Of a stretch of 64,000 nucleotides of DNA, positions 42,128 through 51,249 are shown one piece after another (the stretch's first letter is position 1; the number at the start of each line of letters is the position of its first letter). The stretch is from NCBI RefSeq assembly GCF_025567385.1, contig NZ_JAOQJU010000008.1, positions 46,968 to 110,967 of the forward strand, written 5' to 3'. This DNA comes from Claveliimonas acetigenes (GTDB taxonomy: Bacteria; Bacillota; Clostridia; Lachnospirales; Lachnospiraceae). Below the pieces are notes generated by a model. It was given only the letters and a program-made list of their open reading frames with translations, searched no databases and was not told where the DNA came from. Both the position numbers and the translations under genes were made by a program.

Positions 42128-43594
42128 ATGAAAAGAGAAAAATTTGGTTCGCGCCTGGGCTTTATCCTAGTGTCTGCCGGATGTGCAATTGGTATAGGGA
42201 ATGTGTGGAAATTTCCATATATGTGCGGAGAATACGGAGGAGCGGCATTTATACTCCTTTACCTGTTCTTTTTGCTGGTGATGGGGATTCCGGTATTGGT
42301 GTGTGAGTTTGCAATAGGGCGGAGAAGCCGTCTGAGCATTGCGGCGGCGCATAAAAAACTTGAGCCGGAGGGAACCCGCTGGCATATGACAAGGTGGATT
42401 GGAATTATCGGAAACTATTTGTTAATGATGTTCTATACGACAGTTGCAGGGTGGATGCTGTATTATTGTTACAAAAGCATAATCGGTACATTTGCGGGGG
42501 CTTCCCCGGAGCAGGTTACAGAGGAATTTTCTAAGATGTTAGGAAATGCACCTGTAATGATGTTTTGGACTGTTTTGGTCTGCATCATTGGGTTTGGCGT
42601 CTGTGCCTTTGGTCTTCAGGGAGGAATTGAACGGATTACAAAAGTCATGATGCTGGCTCTGCTTGCAATTATGGTGGCTTTGGCGGTACATTCTGTTTTC
42701 CTGGAAGGAGCCGGTGAGGGGATTCGTTTTTATCTGATTCCTGATTTGGACAAAATACGGGAAGTAGGAATTGGAAATATGATTTTCGGAGCAATGAGCC
42801 AGGCTTTTTTTACATTGTCTATTGGTATCGGAAGTATGTTGATTTTCGGAAGCTATATGGATAAGGACAGAAGCCTGACCGGAGAGGCCATTACAATTAC
42901 AGCATTGGATACTTTTGTAGCACTGATGTCAGGATTTATTATTATCCCTTCGTGCTTTGCGTTCGGTATCGAGCCGGGGGCAGGTCCCAGTCTGATATTC
43001 ATAACCATTCCGAATATTTTTACGCAGATGCCGGGAGGCAGGTTCTGGTCGGCGTTATTTTTCCTGTTTCTGACATTTGCCGCTTTTTCTACTGTAGTTG
43101 CGGTATTTGAAAATATTATTTCCTTTGATATGGATTTGCTGGGGTGGACGCGTAAGAAAAGCGTGAAGGTAAGCGCCGTTTTAATTATCCTTCTTAGTAT
43201 GCCGTGTGTGCTTGGGTTCAATGTACTGTCGGGAGTACAGCTTCTTGGTGAAGGCAGTACCATTCTGGATCTGGAAGATTTTATCGTATCTAATAATTTG
43301 CTTCCTCTTGGAAGCCTGGTATCGGTAATGTTCTGTACGAAGAAAAATGGATGGGGCTGGAAGAATTTCTTAGAAGAAGCAAACACCGGTTCCGGAATAA
43401 AATTCCCATCCTTTGTACGGCTGTATGTTGCCTATGGAATTCCTTTATTGGTGATTCTTATTTATCTGAAAGGATATTATGATATGTTCAGTGGAAAAGG
43501 AACTTCGATGTTGGCAGGGTGGATGGCAGTGGCAATTGCATTGCTGGTCTTTATCTTTACATGTGCCGGAGGAAAAAGCAATTCGGAGCATTGA
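42128..43594 (+). CDS. Neurotransmitter:sodium symporter (NSS) family transporter
   Basis: The 488-residue protein has 11-12 membrane helices and the NSS signature in helix 1 (GCAIGIGNVWKFPYMCGEYGG), which binds sodium and the amino-acid substrate. AAGGAGAGAGAG fits ATG 42128 better than the upstream ATG 42107. Bacterial NSS members take up amino acids such as tryptophan, tyrosine or leucine; the substrate here is not known. It lies directly behind the ABC exporter. Confidence 0.94.
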   Translation: MKREKFGSRLGFILVSAGCAIGIGNVWKFPYMCGEYGGAAFILLYLFFLLVMGIPVLVCEFAIGRRSRLSIAAAHKKLEPEGTRWHMTRWIGIIGNYLLMMFYTTVAGWMLYYCYKSIIGTFAGASPEQVTEEFSKMLGNAPVMMFWTVLVCIIGFGVCAFGLQGGIERITKVMMLALLAIMVALAVHSVFLEGAGEGIRFYLIPDLDKIREVGIGNMIFGAMSQAFFTLSIGIGSMLIFGSYMDKDRSLTGEAITITALDTFVALMSGFIIIPSCFAFGIEPGAGPSLIFITIPNIFTQMPGGRFWSALFFLFLTFAAFSTVVAVFENIISFDMDLLGWTRKKSVKVSAVLIILLSMPCVLGFNVLSGVQLLGEGSTILDLEDFIVSNNLLPLGSLVSVMFCTKKNGWGWKNFLEEANTGSGIKFPSFVRLYVAYGIPLLVILIYLKGYYDMFSGKGTSMLAGWMAVAIALLVFIFTCAGGKSNSEH

Positions 43595-43612
43595 TTTCAG
43601 TTAAATGTCATA

Positions 43613-43680
43613 AAAATAAGAACAGTCTGCGAAAATTGTATGCGGTAAAGCATAGAATTTCGTAGGCTGTTCTTATTTTA
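43613..43680. terminator. Bidirectional terminator between the NSS gene and aroB
   Basis: AAAATAAGAACAG and its complement CTGTTCTTATTTT, extended by TGCGAAA/TTTCG, form a long stem spanning 43613-43680 with A and T runs on both sides. The two genes converge on it. Confidence 0.88.
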
Positions 43681-44733
43681 TGCATGCATGATTTCTTTTA
43701 ATTGTTCGATTGTTACCGGATAAATCCTGCAGTCTCCAATAGCATATGGGAGAATTAAATCAATGGTTCCGCCTTTGCGTTTTTTGTCACGAAGCATAAC
43801 TTCATATAATTCCTCTGCAGAATAGGGGCAGTCCAGTGAGAAACCAAGCTTCAGAAGAGCATTGGTAATGTCATGGCTGCATTCTTTGCTGCAGATTCCC
43901 AGCTTTGCTGCTGTCTGGCCTGCCATGTGGATACCGATGGCAACAGCATGTCCGTGAGTTACTGCAAAATGGCTGCAGGCTTCTATTGCATGGCCAAAAG
44001 TATGTCCCAGATTAAGAAGTTCCCGTGTACCCCGGTCGAATTCGTCTTCAGATACAATTTCTCCTTTCATGGCGATACATGCTGCAACGATGTCATTGCA
44101 TGTATGTTCCAGTCCGCCATTCAGGATGGAAAGAAATAGTTGCCTGTCTCTGAGAATACCGTATTTGATGCTTTCTGCCACGCCGTCCAGGAAAATTTCT
44201 CTGGAAAGTGTGTGGAATACGTCTGTATCACAAAGCACGGCTTCCGGCTGCCAGAAAGTACCGGCAAGATTTTTACCTGCTTGTAGGTCTACGGCAGTTT
44301 TGCCGCCCACAGAAGAATCTACAGCTGCAAGCAGGGTAGTAGGAATTTGTAAAAATGAGATACCGCGCATATAGATAGAAGCAGCAAATCCGGTCAAATC
44401 GCCTACAACACCGCCGCCAAGGGCGACAAGATAATCGCTTCTGGTAATTTGCAGATTAGCAAGGTGTTCCAGCAGGGCACCCAGTAGGTTCCAGTTCTTA
44501 GACGTCTCTCCGGCAGGAATTTCATAAGTATATACCTGACACCCCGCAGAACGGAAAGAATCTGCAGTTATACTTCCATAAAGAGGCATTACGTTGGAGT
44601 CGCTGATGATGACTACGGATTTCCCGGATAAATGTTCAATAGCTTCGGTAAAAATATTTCCTGAGCGGGCAAGAAGCCCTGTCCCGATGTATACGGGGTA
44701 GGGCTTACCTGTCTGTATGATCTGTTTTAACAT
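43678..44733 (-). CDS. aroB: 3-dehydroquinate synthase
   Basis: AroB closes DAHP to 3-dehydroquinate in the shikimate pathway using NAD and zinc. The 351 residues show the NAD-binding loops GGGVVGDLTGFAASIYMRG and PTTLLAAVDSSVGGKTAVD, the lysine in AESIKYGIL and the zinc ligands in LLNLGHTFGHAIE and THGHAVAIG. It overlaps aroF by 7 nt and is its downstream partner. Confidence 0.97.
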   Translation of the reverse strand: MLKQIIQTGKPYPVYIGTGLLARSGNIFTEAIEHLSGKSVVIISDSNVMPLYGSITADSFRSAGCQVYTYEIPAGETSKNWNLLGALLEHLANLQITRSDYLVALGGGVVGDLTGFAASIYMRGISFLQIPTTLLAAVDSSVGGKTAVDLQAGKNLAGTFWQPEAVLCDTDVFHTLSREIFLDGVAESIKYGILRDRQLFLSILNGGLEHTCNDIVAACIAMKGEIVSEDEFDRGTRELLNLGHTFGHAIEACSHFAVTHGHAVAIGIHMAGQTAAKLGICSKECSHDITNALLKLGFSLDCPYSAEELYEVMLRDKKRKGGTIDLILPYAIGDCRIYPVTIEQLKEIMHA

Positions 44734-45728
44734 AATGCTGCAGCCACCTTATCGATAGATTTTTTCAGTTCATCGAATGCTGCAGGAGTCAGGGATTGCT
44801 GACCGTCGCACAGCGCACATGCCGGATTATTATGTACTTCGATAATCAGTCCGTCAGCTCCGGCAGCGATTGCCGCCCGTGACATTGGCGCGACAAGGTC
44901 AGCCTTGCCGGTTGCATGGCTTGGGTCTACAATCACCGGAAGGTGAGACAAAGATTGTAATACTGGGATGCAGGATAGATCCAGAGTATTTCTGGTAGCT
45001 GTCTCAAAGGTGCGGATACCGCGTTCGCACAAGATGACCTGTTCGTTGCCGCCGCTCATAATATATTCGGCGCTCATGAGTAATTCTTCTAATGTACTGG
45101 AGAGCCCCCGCTTTAATAAAATAGGCTTCTCTGTCTTGCCAAGTTCTTTGAGAAGCTCGAAATTCTGCATATTTCTTGCGCCTACCTGAATGATGTCCAC
45201 GTCATCGAAAAGCGGAAGCTGAGAGATATCCATAATCTCTGTTACAATTGGGAGTCCGGATTCTTTCTTAGCTTCCAGAAGAAGTTTAATGCCATCGGCT
45301 CTCAATCCCTGGAAAGAGTATGGAGAAGTGCGGGGCTTGAAAGCACCGCCGCGGAGAATTTTTGCTCCGGATTTTTTTACGTCCATAGCAACGCCGCAGA
45401 TCTGTTCTTCTGATTCTACAGAGCATGGGCCTGCAATGATTACAGGTTCTTTCCCGCCAATTACGGCATCGCCGACGGTAATAACGGTGTCTTCCGGGTG
45501 AAAGTTGCGGCTTGCTCTTTTATAGGGAGCCTGGATACGTTTTACAGCATCAACAATATGCATTGCCTCCAGTTGCTCCATATCGATATGCGCAGTATCG
45601 CCGATAAAACCAAGCAGAGTATCCATTGTACCTGTAACGGTGCATACAGAAACTCCCTGCTTTTCGGCCCATTCAATTAAGTGTTGCTTTTCAGCTTCAG
45701 TTGTAGAATTCTTTAATTTGATAATCAT
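44727..45728 (-). CDS. aroF: 3-deoxy-7-phosphoheptulonate synthase (AroF/KdsA type)
   Basis: This enzyme condenses PEP with erythrose 4-phosphate, the first step of aromatic synthesis. The 333-residue protein has an N-terminal ferredoxin-like/ACT-type regulatory domain (about 1-80, IIKLKNSTTEAEKQHLIEWA) and a type I DAHP synthase barrel with IAGPCSVES, LRGGAFKPRTSPYSFQG and VIVDPSHATGK. The N-terminal domain usually confers feedback control by an aromatic amino acid or prephenate. It precedes aroB in an operon. Confidence 0.96.
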   Translation of the reverse strand: MIIKLKNSTTEAEKQHLIEWAEKQGVSVCTVTGTMDTLLGFIGDTAHIDMEQLEAMHIVDAVKRIQAPYKRASRNFHPEDTVITVGDAVIGGKEPVIIAGPCSVESEEQICGVAMDVKKSGAKILRGGAFKPRTSPYSFQGLRADGIKLLLEAKKESGLPIVTEIMDISQLPLFDDVDIIQVGARNMQNFELLKELGKTEKPILLKRGLSSTLEELLMSAEYIMSGGNEQVILCERGIRTFETATRNTLDLSCIPVLQSLSHLPVIVDPSHATGKADLVAPMSRAAIAAGADGLIIEVHNNPACALCDGQQSLTPAAFDELKKSIDKVAAALC

Positions 45729-45779
45729 AATGTAAAACTCCTGTCTTCATGTAATTAAGTATAGTCTACTATTATCATA

Positions 45780-46523
45780 TTAAACTGTTGGGAATAAATC
45801 AAGTACCTGTCCGGTCATAACCTCTGGGGCATCACAGATTAGATAAAGAGCGGCCTTGCCCATACAGTCTGCGTTTCCCATCTTAATTTCATCTTGTCCA
45901 ACAGAATGATTATAAGCCCTTTGTCCCGGTGTGTCCAGTATTGTTGGAGCAATTGCATTACAACGGATACCGTACTCCTGTGCCTGGATTGCCGTGGTCT
46001 TTGTAAGAGTAACAATTCCGGCTTTTGCGCAGGCATATGCGCCCATCTGGGAAGCAATCCGTCCCATTCGGGAAGAAATGTTTATAATATTCCCTTTTTT
46101 CTGTTTGATCATTTCCGGAATGACCTTGTTTGTGCAGAGGAATGGAATTTTAAGATTGGTTTTGATAATCTGATCCCATTGTTCTTCTGACCAGTCCCAG
46201 ATTTTGATTGCCTGATTTTTCGTAATATCGTAGATTTCTTTGGGATAGCCCCCTGCATTATTTACTAGAATATCAATCTTTCCATATTTTTCAACAACTG
46301 CATCAACCATGGATTGAACCTGGGAAATGTCGGTTAAATCTCTGGAGAGGGCAATGGCATCTCCTCCGGCTTCCTTAATTTCTGCTACGGTCTGCTCTAA
46401 ATCTGATAATGTACGCGCTACAGCTGCGATTGATGCACCTTCCGCTGCAAGAGCCAGTGCAATTTCCTTGCCGATTCCTCTTCCAGCGCCGGTTACAATT
46501 GCAATTTCACCTTGTAATCTCAT
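45780..46523 (-). CDS. Short-chain dehydrogenase/reductase
   Basis: The 247-residue SDR has the classical cofactor motif TGAGRGIG, the structural NNAG motif in LVNNAGG, and the catalytic Ser...Tyr-x3-Lys set (INISSRMG, YACAKAG; note YACAK in place of the usual YxASK). It reduces or oxidises a carbonyl or alcohol with NAD(P). AGGAGGATTTTT precedes the ATG. Two identical CACTTTAAAG sites lie in its leader, resembling the dyad at the ligase gene. A hydroxysteroid or 3-oxoacyl substrate is possible. Confidence 0.92.
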   Translation of the reverse strand: MRLQGEIAIVTGAGRGIGKEIALALAAEGASIAAVARTLSDLEQTVAEIKEAGGDAIALSRDLTDISQVQSMVDAVVEKYGKIDILVNNAGGYPKEIYDITKNQAIKIWDWSEEQWDQIIKTNLKIPFLCTNKVIPEMIKQKKGNIINISSRMGRIASQMGAYACAKAGIVTLTKTTAIQAQEYGIRCNAIAPTILDTPGQRAYNHSVGQDEIKMGNADCMGKAALYLICDAPEVMTGQVLDLFPTV

Positions 46524-46558
46524 AAAAATCCTCCTATATTCCCACGAACGCTTTATTG

Positions 46559-46642
46559 CTTTAAAGTGACAAACATTCGCGCTTTAAAGTGCTGAATTAA
46601 AAATATCATTTAAAATATACCATGTTTAAAAAAAAATGTCCA
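46559..46642 (-). promoter_or_regulatory. Promoter and direct-repeat operators of the SDR gene
   Basis: On the minus strand TGGACA (46642-46637) and TATATT (46619-46614) are 17 bp apart. Downstream, CACTTTAAAG occurs twice (46591-46582 and 46568-46559), 23 bp apart in direct orientation, each with the palindromic core CTTTAAAG. Their position just after the start suggests repression. Confidence 0.6.
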
Positions 46643-46744
46643 TAGATTTTAAATCTCTTTCAGAAAAAGATGATGGAAACTGCAGTTCATATGTGATATG
46701 ATGGAGCAAGTGAAAATAGGATATTAAGAAGCAAAGGATGAATT

Positions 46745-48973
46745 ATGAGTATTTATGAAAAATTGAACGAACAGCAGAGGGAAGCTGTGTTTTATACGGA
46801 AGGACCGCTTCTGGTACTGGCAGGAGCGGGCTCGGGAAAGACGAGGGTTCTGACTCACAGGATCGCTTATTTAATAGAAGAGAAAGGAATCAATCCCTGG
46901 AACATTCTGGCGATAACTTTTACCAACAAAGCCGCAGGAGAGATGAGGGAAAGAGTAGATAATATTGTGGGGTTTGGCTCTGAGAGTATATGGGTCAGCA
47001 CTTTTCATTCTACTTGTGTTCGCATTCTGAGACGCCATATTGACAGGTTGGGATATGATACTAATTTTACAATTTATGACACGGACGATCAGAAGACGTT
47101 GATGAAGGATGTCTGCAAATATTTAAAGATTGACACCAAGATCTATAAGGAACGGAATCTTCTGGCTGCCATTTCTTCTGCTAAAAATGAAATGATTACA
47201 CCGCAGGAGTACCGTCTGCAGGCAGAGGGAGACTTTCATAAGCAGAAAATTGCATCCGTTTACGAAGAATATGAAAAACAGCTCCGGGCCAATAATGCGC
47301 TGGATTTTGATGACCTTCTTGTGAAGGCTGTTCAGCTGTTTCAGACACAGCCAGATGTGCTGGAATATTATCAAGAACGGTTCCGTTATATCATGGTAGA
47401 TGAATATCAGGACACCAATACAGTACAATTTATGTTGATTAGTATCCTTGCGGCAAAATACCGGAATTTGTGTGTGGTGGGTGATGATGATCAGTCTATT
47501 TATAAATTCCGAGGGGCTAATATTAAAAATATCCTGAACTTTGAGCAAGTTTTTGAAGACGCCAAGGTTATTAAGCTGGAGCAAAATTACCGTTCTACCG
47601 GGAATATTTTGAATGCTGCCAATGCAGTGATACGTAATAACAGAGGGCGGAAGGATAAGACACTCTGGACCGCGAATGGAGAGGGAGAGAAGATTTCTTT
47701 CCGGCAATTTGATTCTGCTTATGATGAGGCAGAATATGTGGTGGATGATATCCGTGAGCATGTGAAACAGGGAGAGTGTGCCTACAATGACAATGCAATT
47801 CTTTACCGCACGAATGCCCAGTCCCGTATGTTTGAAGAAAGATTTGTGACCGCAGGAATTCCCTATAAGATTGTCGGCGGCATCAACTTCTATGCCAGAA
47901 AGGAAATCAAAGATCTTCTGGCATATCTGAAAACCATTGATAATGGGCAGGATGATCTGGCAGTACGCAGAATCATTAACGTACCCAAGAGAGGAATCGG
48001 CCTCACCAGTGTCAACCGGGTTCAGGAGTATGCGGCGGCACGGGAGATTGGTTTCTATGATGCGCTCAGAGCTGTAGATTTGATTCCTAATATAGGAAGA
48101 GGAGCCTCGAAAATGGAATCTTTTGTTGCCCTAATTGAGCACTTTAAGGCAGAAGCAGAACAGGTGCGTATTTCTGAACTGTTGGAAGACATTATTGAGA
48201 TGACAGGCTATGTGGAAGAATTAAAGGCAGAAGGGGATGTGGAAGCAGAAGCCCGCATGGAGAATATCGACGAGTTGAAGAACAAGATTGCTGCCTATGA
48301 GGAAGCCTGTACGCAGAAAGGAGAGTTACCGTCTCTTAGTGATTTCTTGGAGGAAGTCGCCCTGGTTGCAGATATTGACAGTTTAGATGAAAATAGCGAT
48401 TACGTGATTCTCATGACATTACATAGTGCTAAAGGGCTGGAGTTCCCTCATGTATATCTGACCGGCATGGAGGATGGCATTTTCCCAAGTTATATGACGA
48501 TTACATCCGATGACCCGGAAGAAGTGGAAGAAGAAAGACGACTCTGTTATGTAGGGATCACAAGAGCAAAACAACAGCTGACTCTAAGCTGTGCCAGAAG
48601 GAGGATGGTTCGGGGAGAGACTCAGTATAACAAAATGTCACGGTTTCTGAAAGAAATACCGATGAAGCTTTTATCTACTGGAGCTGTATTCGAGCGGGAG
48701 GATAAGGAGGTAAAGATGCAGAATACTTACCGGCAGGCAAAACAAACATTTCAAACAAAAGCATTTTCCACGAAGCCGGTACAGCAATTTAAAGTAAGCA
48801 ATGGGAAAGGACCGGGATATGATGTGGGAGACCGGGTACGTCATATGAAATTTGGTGAAGGACTGGTAACCTCCATTACAGAGGGAGGAAGGGATTATGA
48901 AGTAACTGTTGATTTTGATACAGCAGGAACCAAGAAAATGTTTGCAGCATTTGCCAGACTTCAGAAAATTTAA
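46745..48973 (+). CDS. pcrA: ATP-dependent DNA helicase PcrA/UvrD
   Basis: PcrA is a 3'-5' superfamily 1 helicase in repair and plasmid replication. The 742 residues contain motif I AGAGSGKTR near 28-36, motif Ia ITFTNKAAGEMRERV, motif II MVDEYQDTN, motif III GDDDQSIYKFRGA, motif IV QNYRSTGNIL, motif V LMTLHSAKGLEFPHV and motif VI LCYVGITRAK. The C-terminal Tudor-like domain (YDVGDRVRHMKFGEGLV to the end) binds RNA polymerase in relatives. The gene is intact. Confidence 0.97.
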   Translation: MSIYEKLNEQQREAVFYTEGPLLVLAGAGSGKTRVLTHRIAYLIEEKGINPWNILAITFTNKAAGEMRERVDNIVGFGSESIWVSTFHSTCVRILRRHIDRLGYDTNFTIYDTDDQKTLMKDVCKYLKIDTKIYKERNLLAAISSAKNEMITPQEYRLQAEGDFHKQKIASVYEEYEKQLRANNALDFDDLLVKAVQLFQTQPDVLEYYQERFRYIMVDEYQDTNTVQFMLISILAAKYRNLCVVGDDDQSIYKFRGANIKNILNFEQVFEDAKVIKLEQNYRSTGNILNAANAVIRNNRGRKDKTLWTANGEGEKISFRQFDSAYDEAEYVVDDIREHVKQGECAYNDNAILYRTNAQSRMFEERFVTAGIPYKIVGGINFYARKEIKDLLAYLKTIDNGQDDLAVRRIINVPKRGIGLTSVNRVQEYAAAREIGFYDALRAVDLIPNIGRGASKMESFVALIEHFKAEAEQVRISELLEDIIEMTGYVEELKAEGDVEAEARMENIDELKNKIAAYEEACTQKGELPSLSDFLEEVALVADIDSLDENSDYVILMTLHSAKGLEFPHVYLTGMEDGIFPSYMTITSDDPEEVEEERRLCYVGITRAKQQLTLSCARRRMVRGETQYNKMSRFLKEIPMKLLSTGAVFEREDKEVKMQNTYRQAKQTFQTKAFSTKPVQQFKVSNGKGPGYDVGDRVRHMKFGEGLVTSITEGGRDYEVTVDFDTAGTKKMFAAFARLQKI

Positions 48974-49065
48974 CAGAAAAAAGTAGTAATATCGGAGCGA
49001 TGGTGTTATAATAAATGAAACGAATTTTACTTGCACGGCAAGCAAAAGAAAGGATGTGTGGAAGC

Positions 49066-49311
49066 ATGAGCAAAATAGAAGAGATTATTACCGCATCAAA
49101 ATTGAATGATTTTATTCAGAAAAAAGAAGAAGAAGAAAAACACTGCAAGACAGTTCTTTGGATACTGGCAATTGTTGGAGTCGTTGCAGCAGTAGCAGCA
49201 ATCGCATATGCAGTATATTGTTTCTTTGCACCAGATTATCTGGAAGATTTTGAAGACGATTTTGAAGATGACTTCGATGACGATTTCTTTAATGATGATG
49301 ATCAGGTATAG
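49066..49311 (+). CDS. Small single-pass membrane protein with acidic tail
   Basis: The 81-residue product has a charged helical N-terminus (MSKIEEIITASKLNDFIQKK), one membrane segment (about 31-52, VLWILAIVGVVAAVAAIAYA) and a strongly acidic C-terminus with repeated D/E-F units (DFEDDFEDDFDDDFF). The function is unknown. ATG 49066 is favoured because the N-terminus starts cleanly there; a TATAAT at 49008-49013 is a possible -10. It lies between pcrA and rlmD. Confidence 0.75.
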   Translation: MSKIEEIITASKLNDFIQKKEEEEKHCKTVLWILAIVGVVAAVAAIAYAVYCFFAPDYLEDFEDDFEDDFDDDFFNDDDQV

Positions 49312-49342
49312 AACGGATTATAAAAAGATAGTATAAGGTAAG

Positions 49343-49480
49343 ATGGTGACGGTCTTTCATTCGATTAGGCAGAAAGCGGTAGCTGCGGCAAATCGTATGG
49401 GAGACCGTTTCGGCGCTTATGCCTGCCATGACAGACTTGGCTTTATAGAGAATAAAATGAATGGAAAGAAAAGAAGATGA
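49343..49480 (+). CDS. Possible small basic peptide gene (45 aa)
   Basis: An open frame from ATG 49343 encodes MVTVFHSIRQKAVAAANRMG... ending NGKKRR. It is basic, potentially amphipathic, and overlaps the rlmD start in an ATGA (49477-49480), a typical sign of translational coupling. The ribosome site (AAGGTAAG) is weak and close. It could be a leader peptide for rlmD or a chance frame; I recognise no family. Confidence 0.35.
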   Translation: MVTVFHSIRQKAVAAANRMGDRFGAYACHDRLGFIENKMNGKKRR

Positions 49481-50856
49481 AAAAGGGACAGATATTAGAA
49501 GGGCTGATTGAAAAGGTAGAGTTTCCCAACAAAGCAATTGCAGCAGTGCCGGGGGAAGACAAAAAAATAGTTGTTAAGAACGGGATAATGGGGCAGAAGG
49601 TGCGAATTTCTGTCAATAAAGTGAAAAAAGAAATAGCAGAGGGTCGGCTGATAGAAGTATTAGAACCCGCCCCTGTTGAAATAAAATCTGCATGTCCGCA
49701 TTTTGGACAGTGTGGTGGATGTACTTATCAGAATCTGCCTTATGAAGAACAGATTAAGATGAAAGAAATACAGATAAAGAAAATGATGGATGCAGCAGTA
49801 AATGGGGACTATGTATGGGAAGGAATCAGGAAAAGTCCCTCTAAGAGCGAATATCGGAATAAGATGGAATTTTCCTTTGGAGATGAATATAAAGATGGCC
49901 CGTTGGCACTTGGGATGCATAAGAGAGGAAGCTTTCATGATATTGTAAATGTTACAGATTGTCAGATTGTGGATGGAGATTATAGGAAAATTCTTGCCTG
50001 CACTCTGGAATATTCCAGGGAGACAAAGCTGCCATATTATCACCGAATGCATCATGCGGGGTTTTTCCGCCATCTTTTGGTAAGAAAAGCCGTGAAGACA
50101 GGAGACATCCTGATAGACCTTGTAACGACAACAGAGCACAGTTTCCATACAGAATTTGGCGGAAAAGAATGGGCAGACCGTCTCTGTTCCCTGGAGCTGG
50201 ATGGTCAGATTGCAGGAATTCTGCACACAAAAAATGACAGCGTGGCAGATGTAGTAAAAGATGAAGGTACAGAAATATTATATGGACAGGACTATTTTTA
50301 CGAAGAACTTCTGGGGCTGCGCTTCAAGATTACCCCGTTTTCTTTCTTCCAGACCAATTCACTGGGAGCAGAAGTACTGTATGAACTTGCAAGAGATTAT
50401 GTCGGCGATACAAAAGATAAAGTTATCTTTGACCTTTACAGCGGAACCGGAACAATCGCCCAGATACTGGCACCGGTAGCGAAAAAGGTAGTAGGCGTGG
50501 AAATCGTGGAGGAAGCTGTAGAGGCGGCAAAAGAAAACGCGAAGCTGAACGGACTTGATAACTGTACATTTTGGGCAGGAGATGTCTTAAAGGTAATTGA
50601 TGAACTTGGAGAAGTACCGGATCTGATTGTGCTGGATCCGCCAAGAGATGGCGTACACCCGAAGGCGCTGGAGAAGATTACGAATTTCGGTGTGGAGAAA
50701 ATGGTTTATATTGCCTGTAAACCAACCAGCCTTGCCAGAGACCTGGAGATGCTGCAGGGCAGAGGGTACCGGGTGGAACGGATGGCGTGCGTGGATTTGT
50801 TTCCTTCGACTTATCACGTTGAAACAGTCTGTTTGCTGACACAAAATCTTGCATAA
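49477..50856 (+). CDS. rlmD: 23S rRNA (uracil-C5) methyltransferase RlmD/RumA family
   Basis: This 459-residue enzyme methylates a uracil C5 in 23S rRNA (or a tRNA uracil in some paralogues). It has an N-terminal TRAM-like beta barrel (about 1-65) and the 4Fe-4S motif CPHFGQCGGC near 73-82. The SAM domain contains FDLYSGTGTIAQILA and VLDPPRDGVHP, and the catalytic cysteine is in YIACKPTSLARD (C414). The 3' end (HVETVCLLTQNLA) is the edge of accessory DNA; two diverged copies of it lie downstream, so this is an insertion site for mobile DNA. Confidence 0.94.
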   Translation: MKKGQILEGLIEKVEFPNKAIAAVPGEDKKIVVKNGIMGQKVRISVNKVKKEIAEGRLIEVLEPAPVEIKSACPHFGQCGGCTYQNLPYEEQIKMKEIQIKKMMDAAVNGDYVWEGIRKSPSKSEYRNKMEFSFGDEYKDGPLALGMHKRGSFHDIVNVTDCQIVDGDYRKILACTLEYSRETKLPYYHRMHHAGFFRHLLVRKAVKTGDILIDLVTTTEHSFHTEFGGKEWADRLCSLELDGQIAGILHTKNDSVADVVKDEGTEILYGQDYFYEELLGLRFKITPFSFFQTNSLGAEVLYELARDYVGDTKDKVIFDLYSGTGTIAQILAPVAKKVVGVEIVEEAVEAAKENAKLNGLDNCTFWAGDVLKVIDELGEVPDLIVLDPPRDGVHPKALEKITNFGVEKMVYIACKPTSLARDLEMLQGRGYRVERMACVDLFPSTYHVETVCLLTQNLA

Positions 50857-51249
50857 TTGACATAGAAAAATATGTAAAAGCCACAAGATATTGTGGTCTG
50901 CGGAAACAAATAATTTGGCAAAACTAAGTGCAAAAAAGCCCGTAAATAAGGGCGATTAGGGGAGGATGGGGTTTTGCAAAATTGTTAATACTGGCCATGT
51001 GAAGCAGTCGCTCTGGTGTCGAGAAAAGCCCGGTAAATCAAAGATTTCCGCAGCTTTGGGGCAAAAAAGGATGTGTGTTTCAGTTTCCGTAGAATGACAA
51101 TGCGGAAACTGATTTACCCCAGGGGGTAAGATTTTCGGAATTGTCCAGATACATTTTGGCAAAAGGGATACTTTTTCGCAAAAGAAACGAATGTAATTAA
51201 GTTTGTGTTTCGATACTGATATTGCCGAGTAACAGAGGAGGAATGTTTT
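50857..51249. other. Gene-free region after rlmD with insertion-site remnant and hairpins
   Basis: This 393-bp stretch has no complete gene. It contains a small palindrome CCACAAGATATTGTGG (50881-50896), a GTTTTGCAAAATTGTT site (50971-50986), and a degenerate rlmD-like 3' end (about 50995-51036). It also has a 9-bp hairpin (51081-51089 with 51103-51111) and the palindrome TTACCCCAGGGGGTAA (51114-51129). AGAGGAGGAATG near 51235 is the ribosome site of the next gene. Confidence 0.7.
50995..51043 (+). repeat. rlmD-like 3'-end remnant, copy A
   Basis: Read from GAAGCAG (51001) this encodes EAVALVSRKAR and a stop, the typical C-terminus of an RlmD/RumA protein, preceded by CATGTG. Bases 51020-51043 are identical to 52947-52970 in copy C (24 of 24). 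It is interpreted as a leftover half attachment site. Confidence 0.7.
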
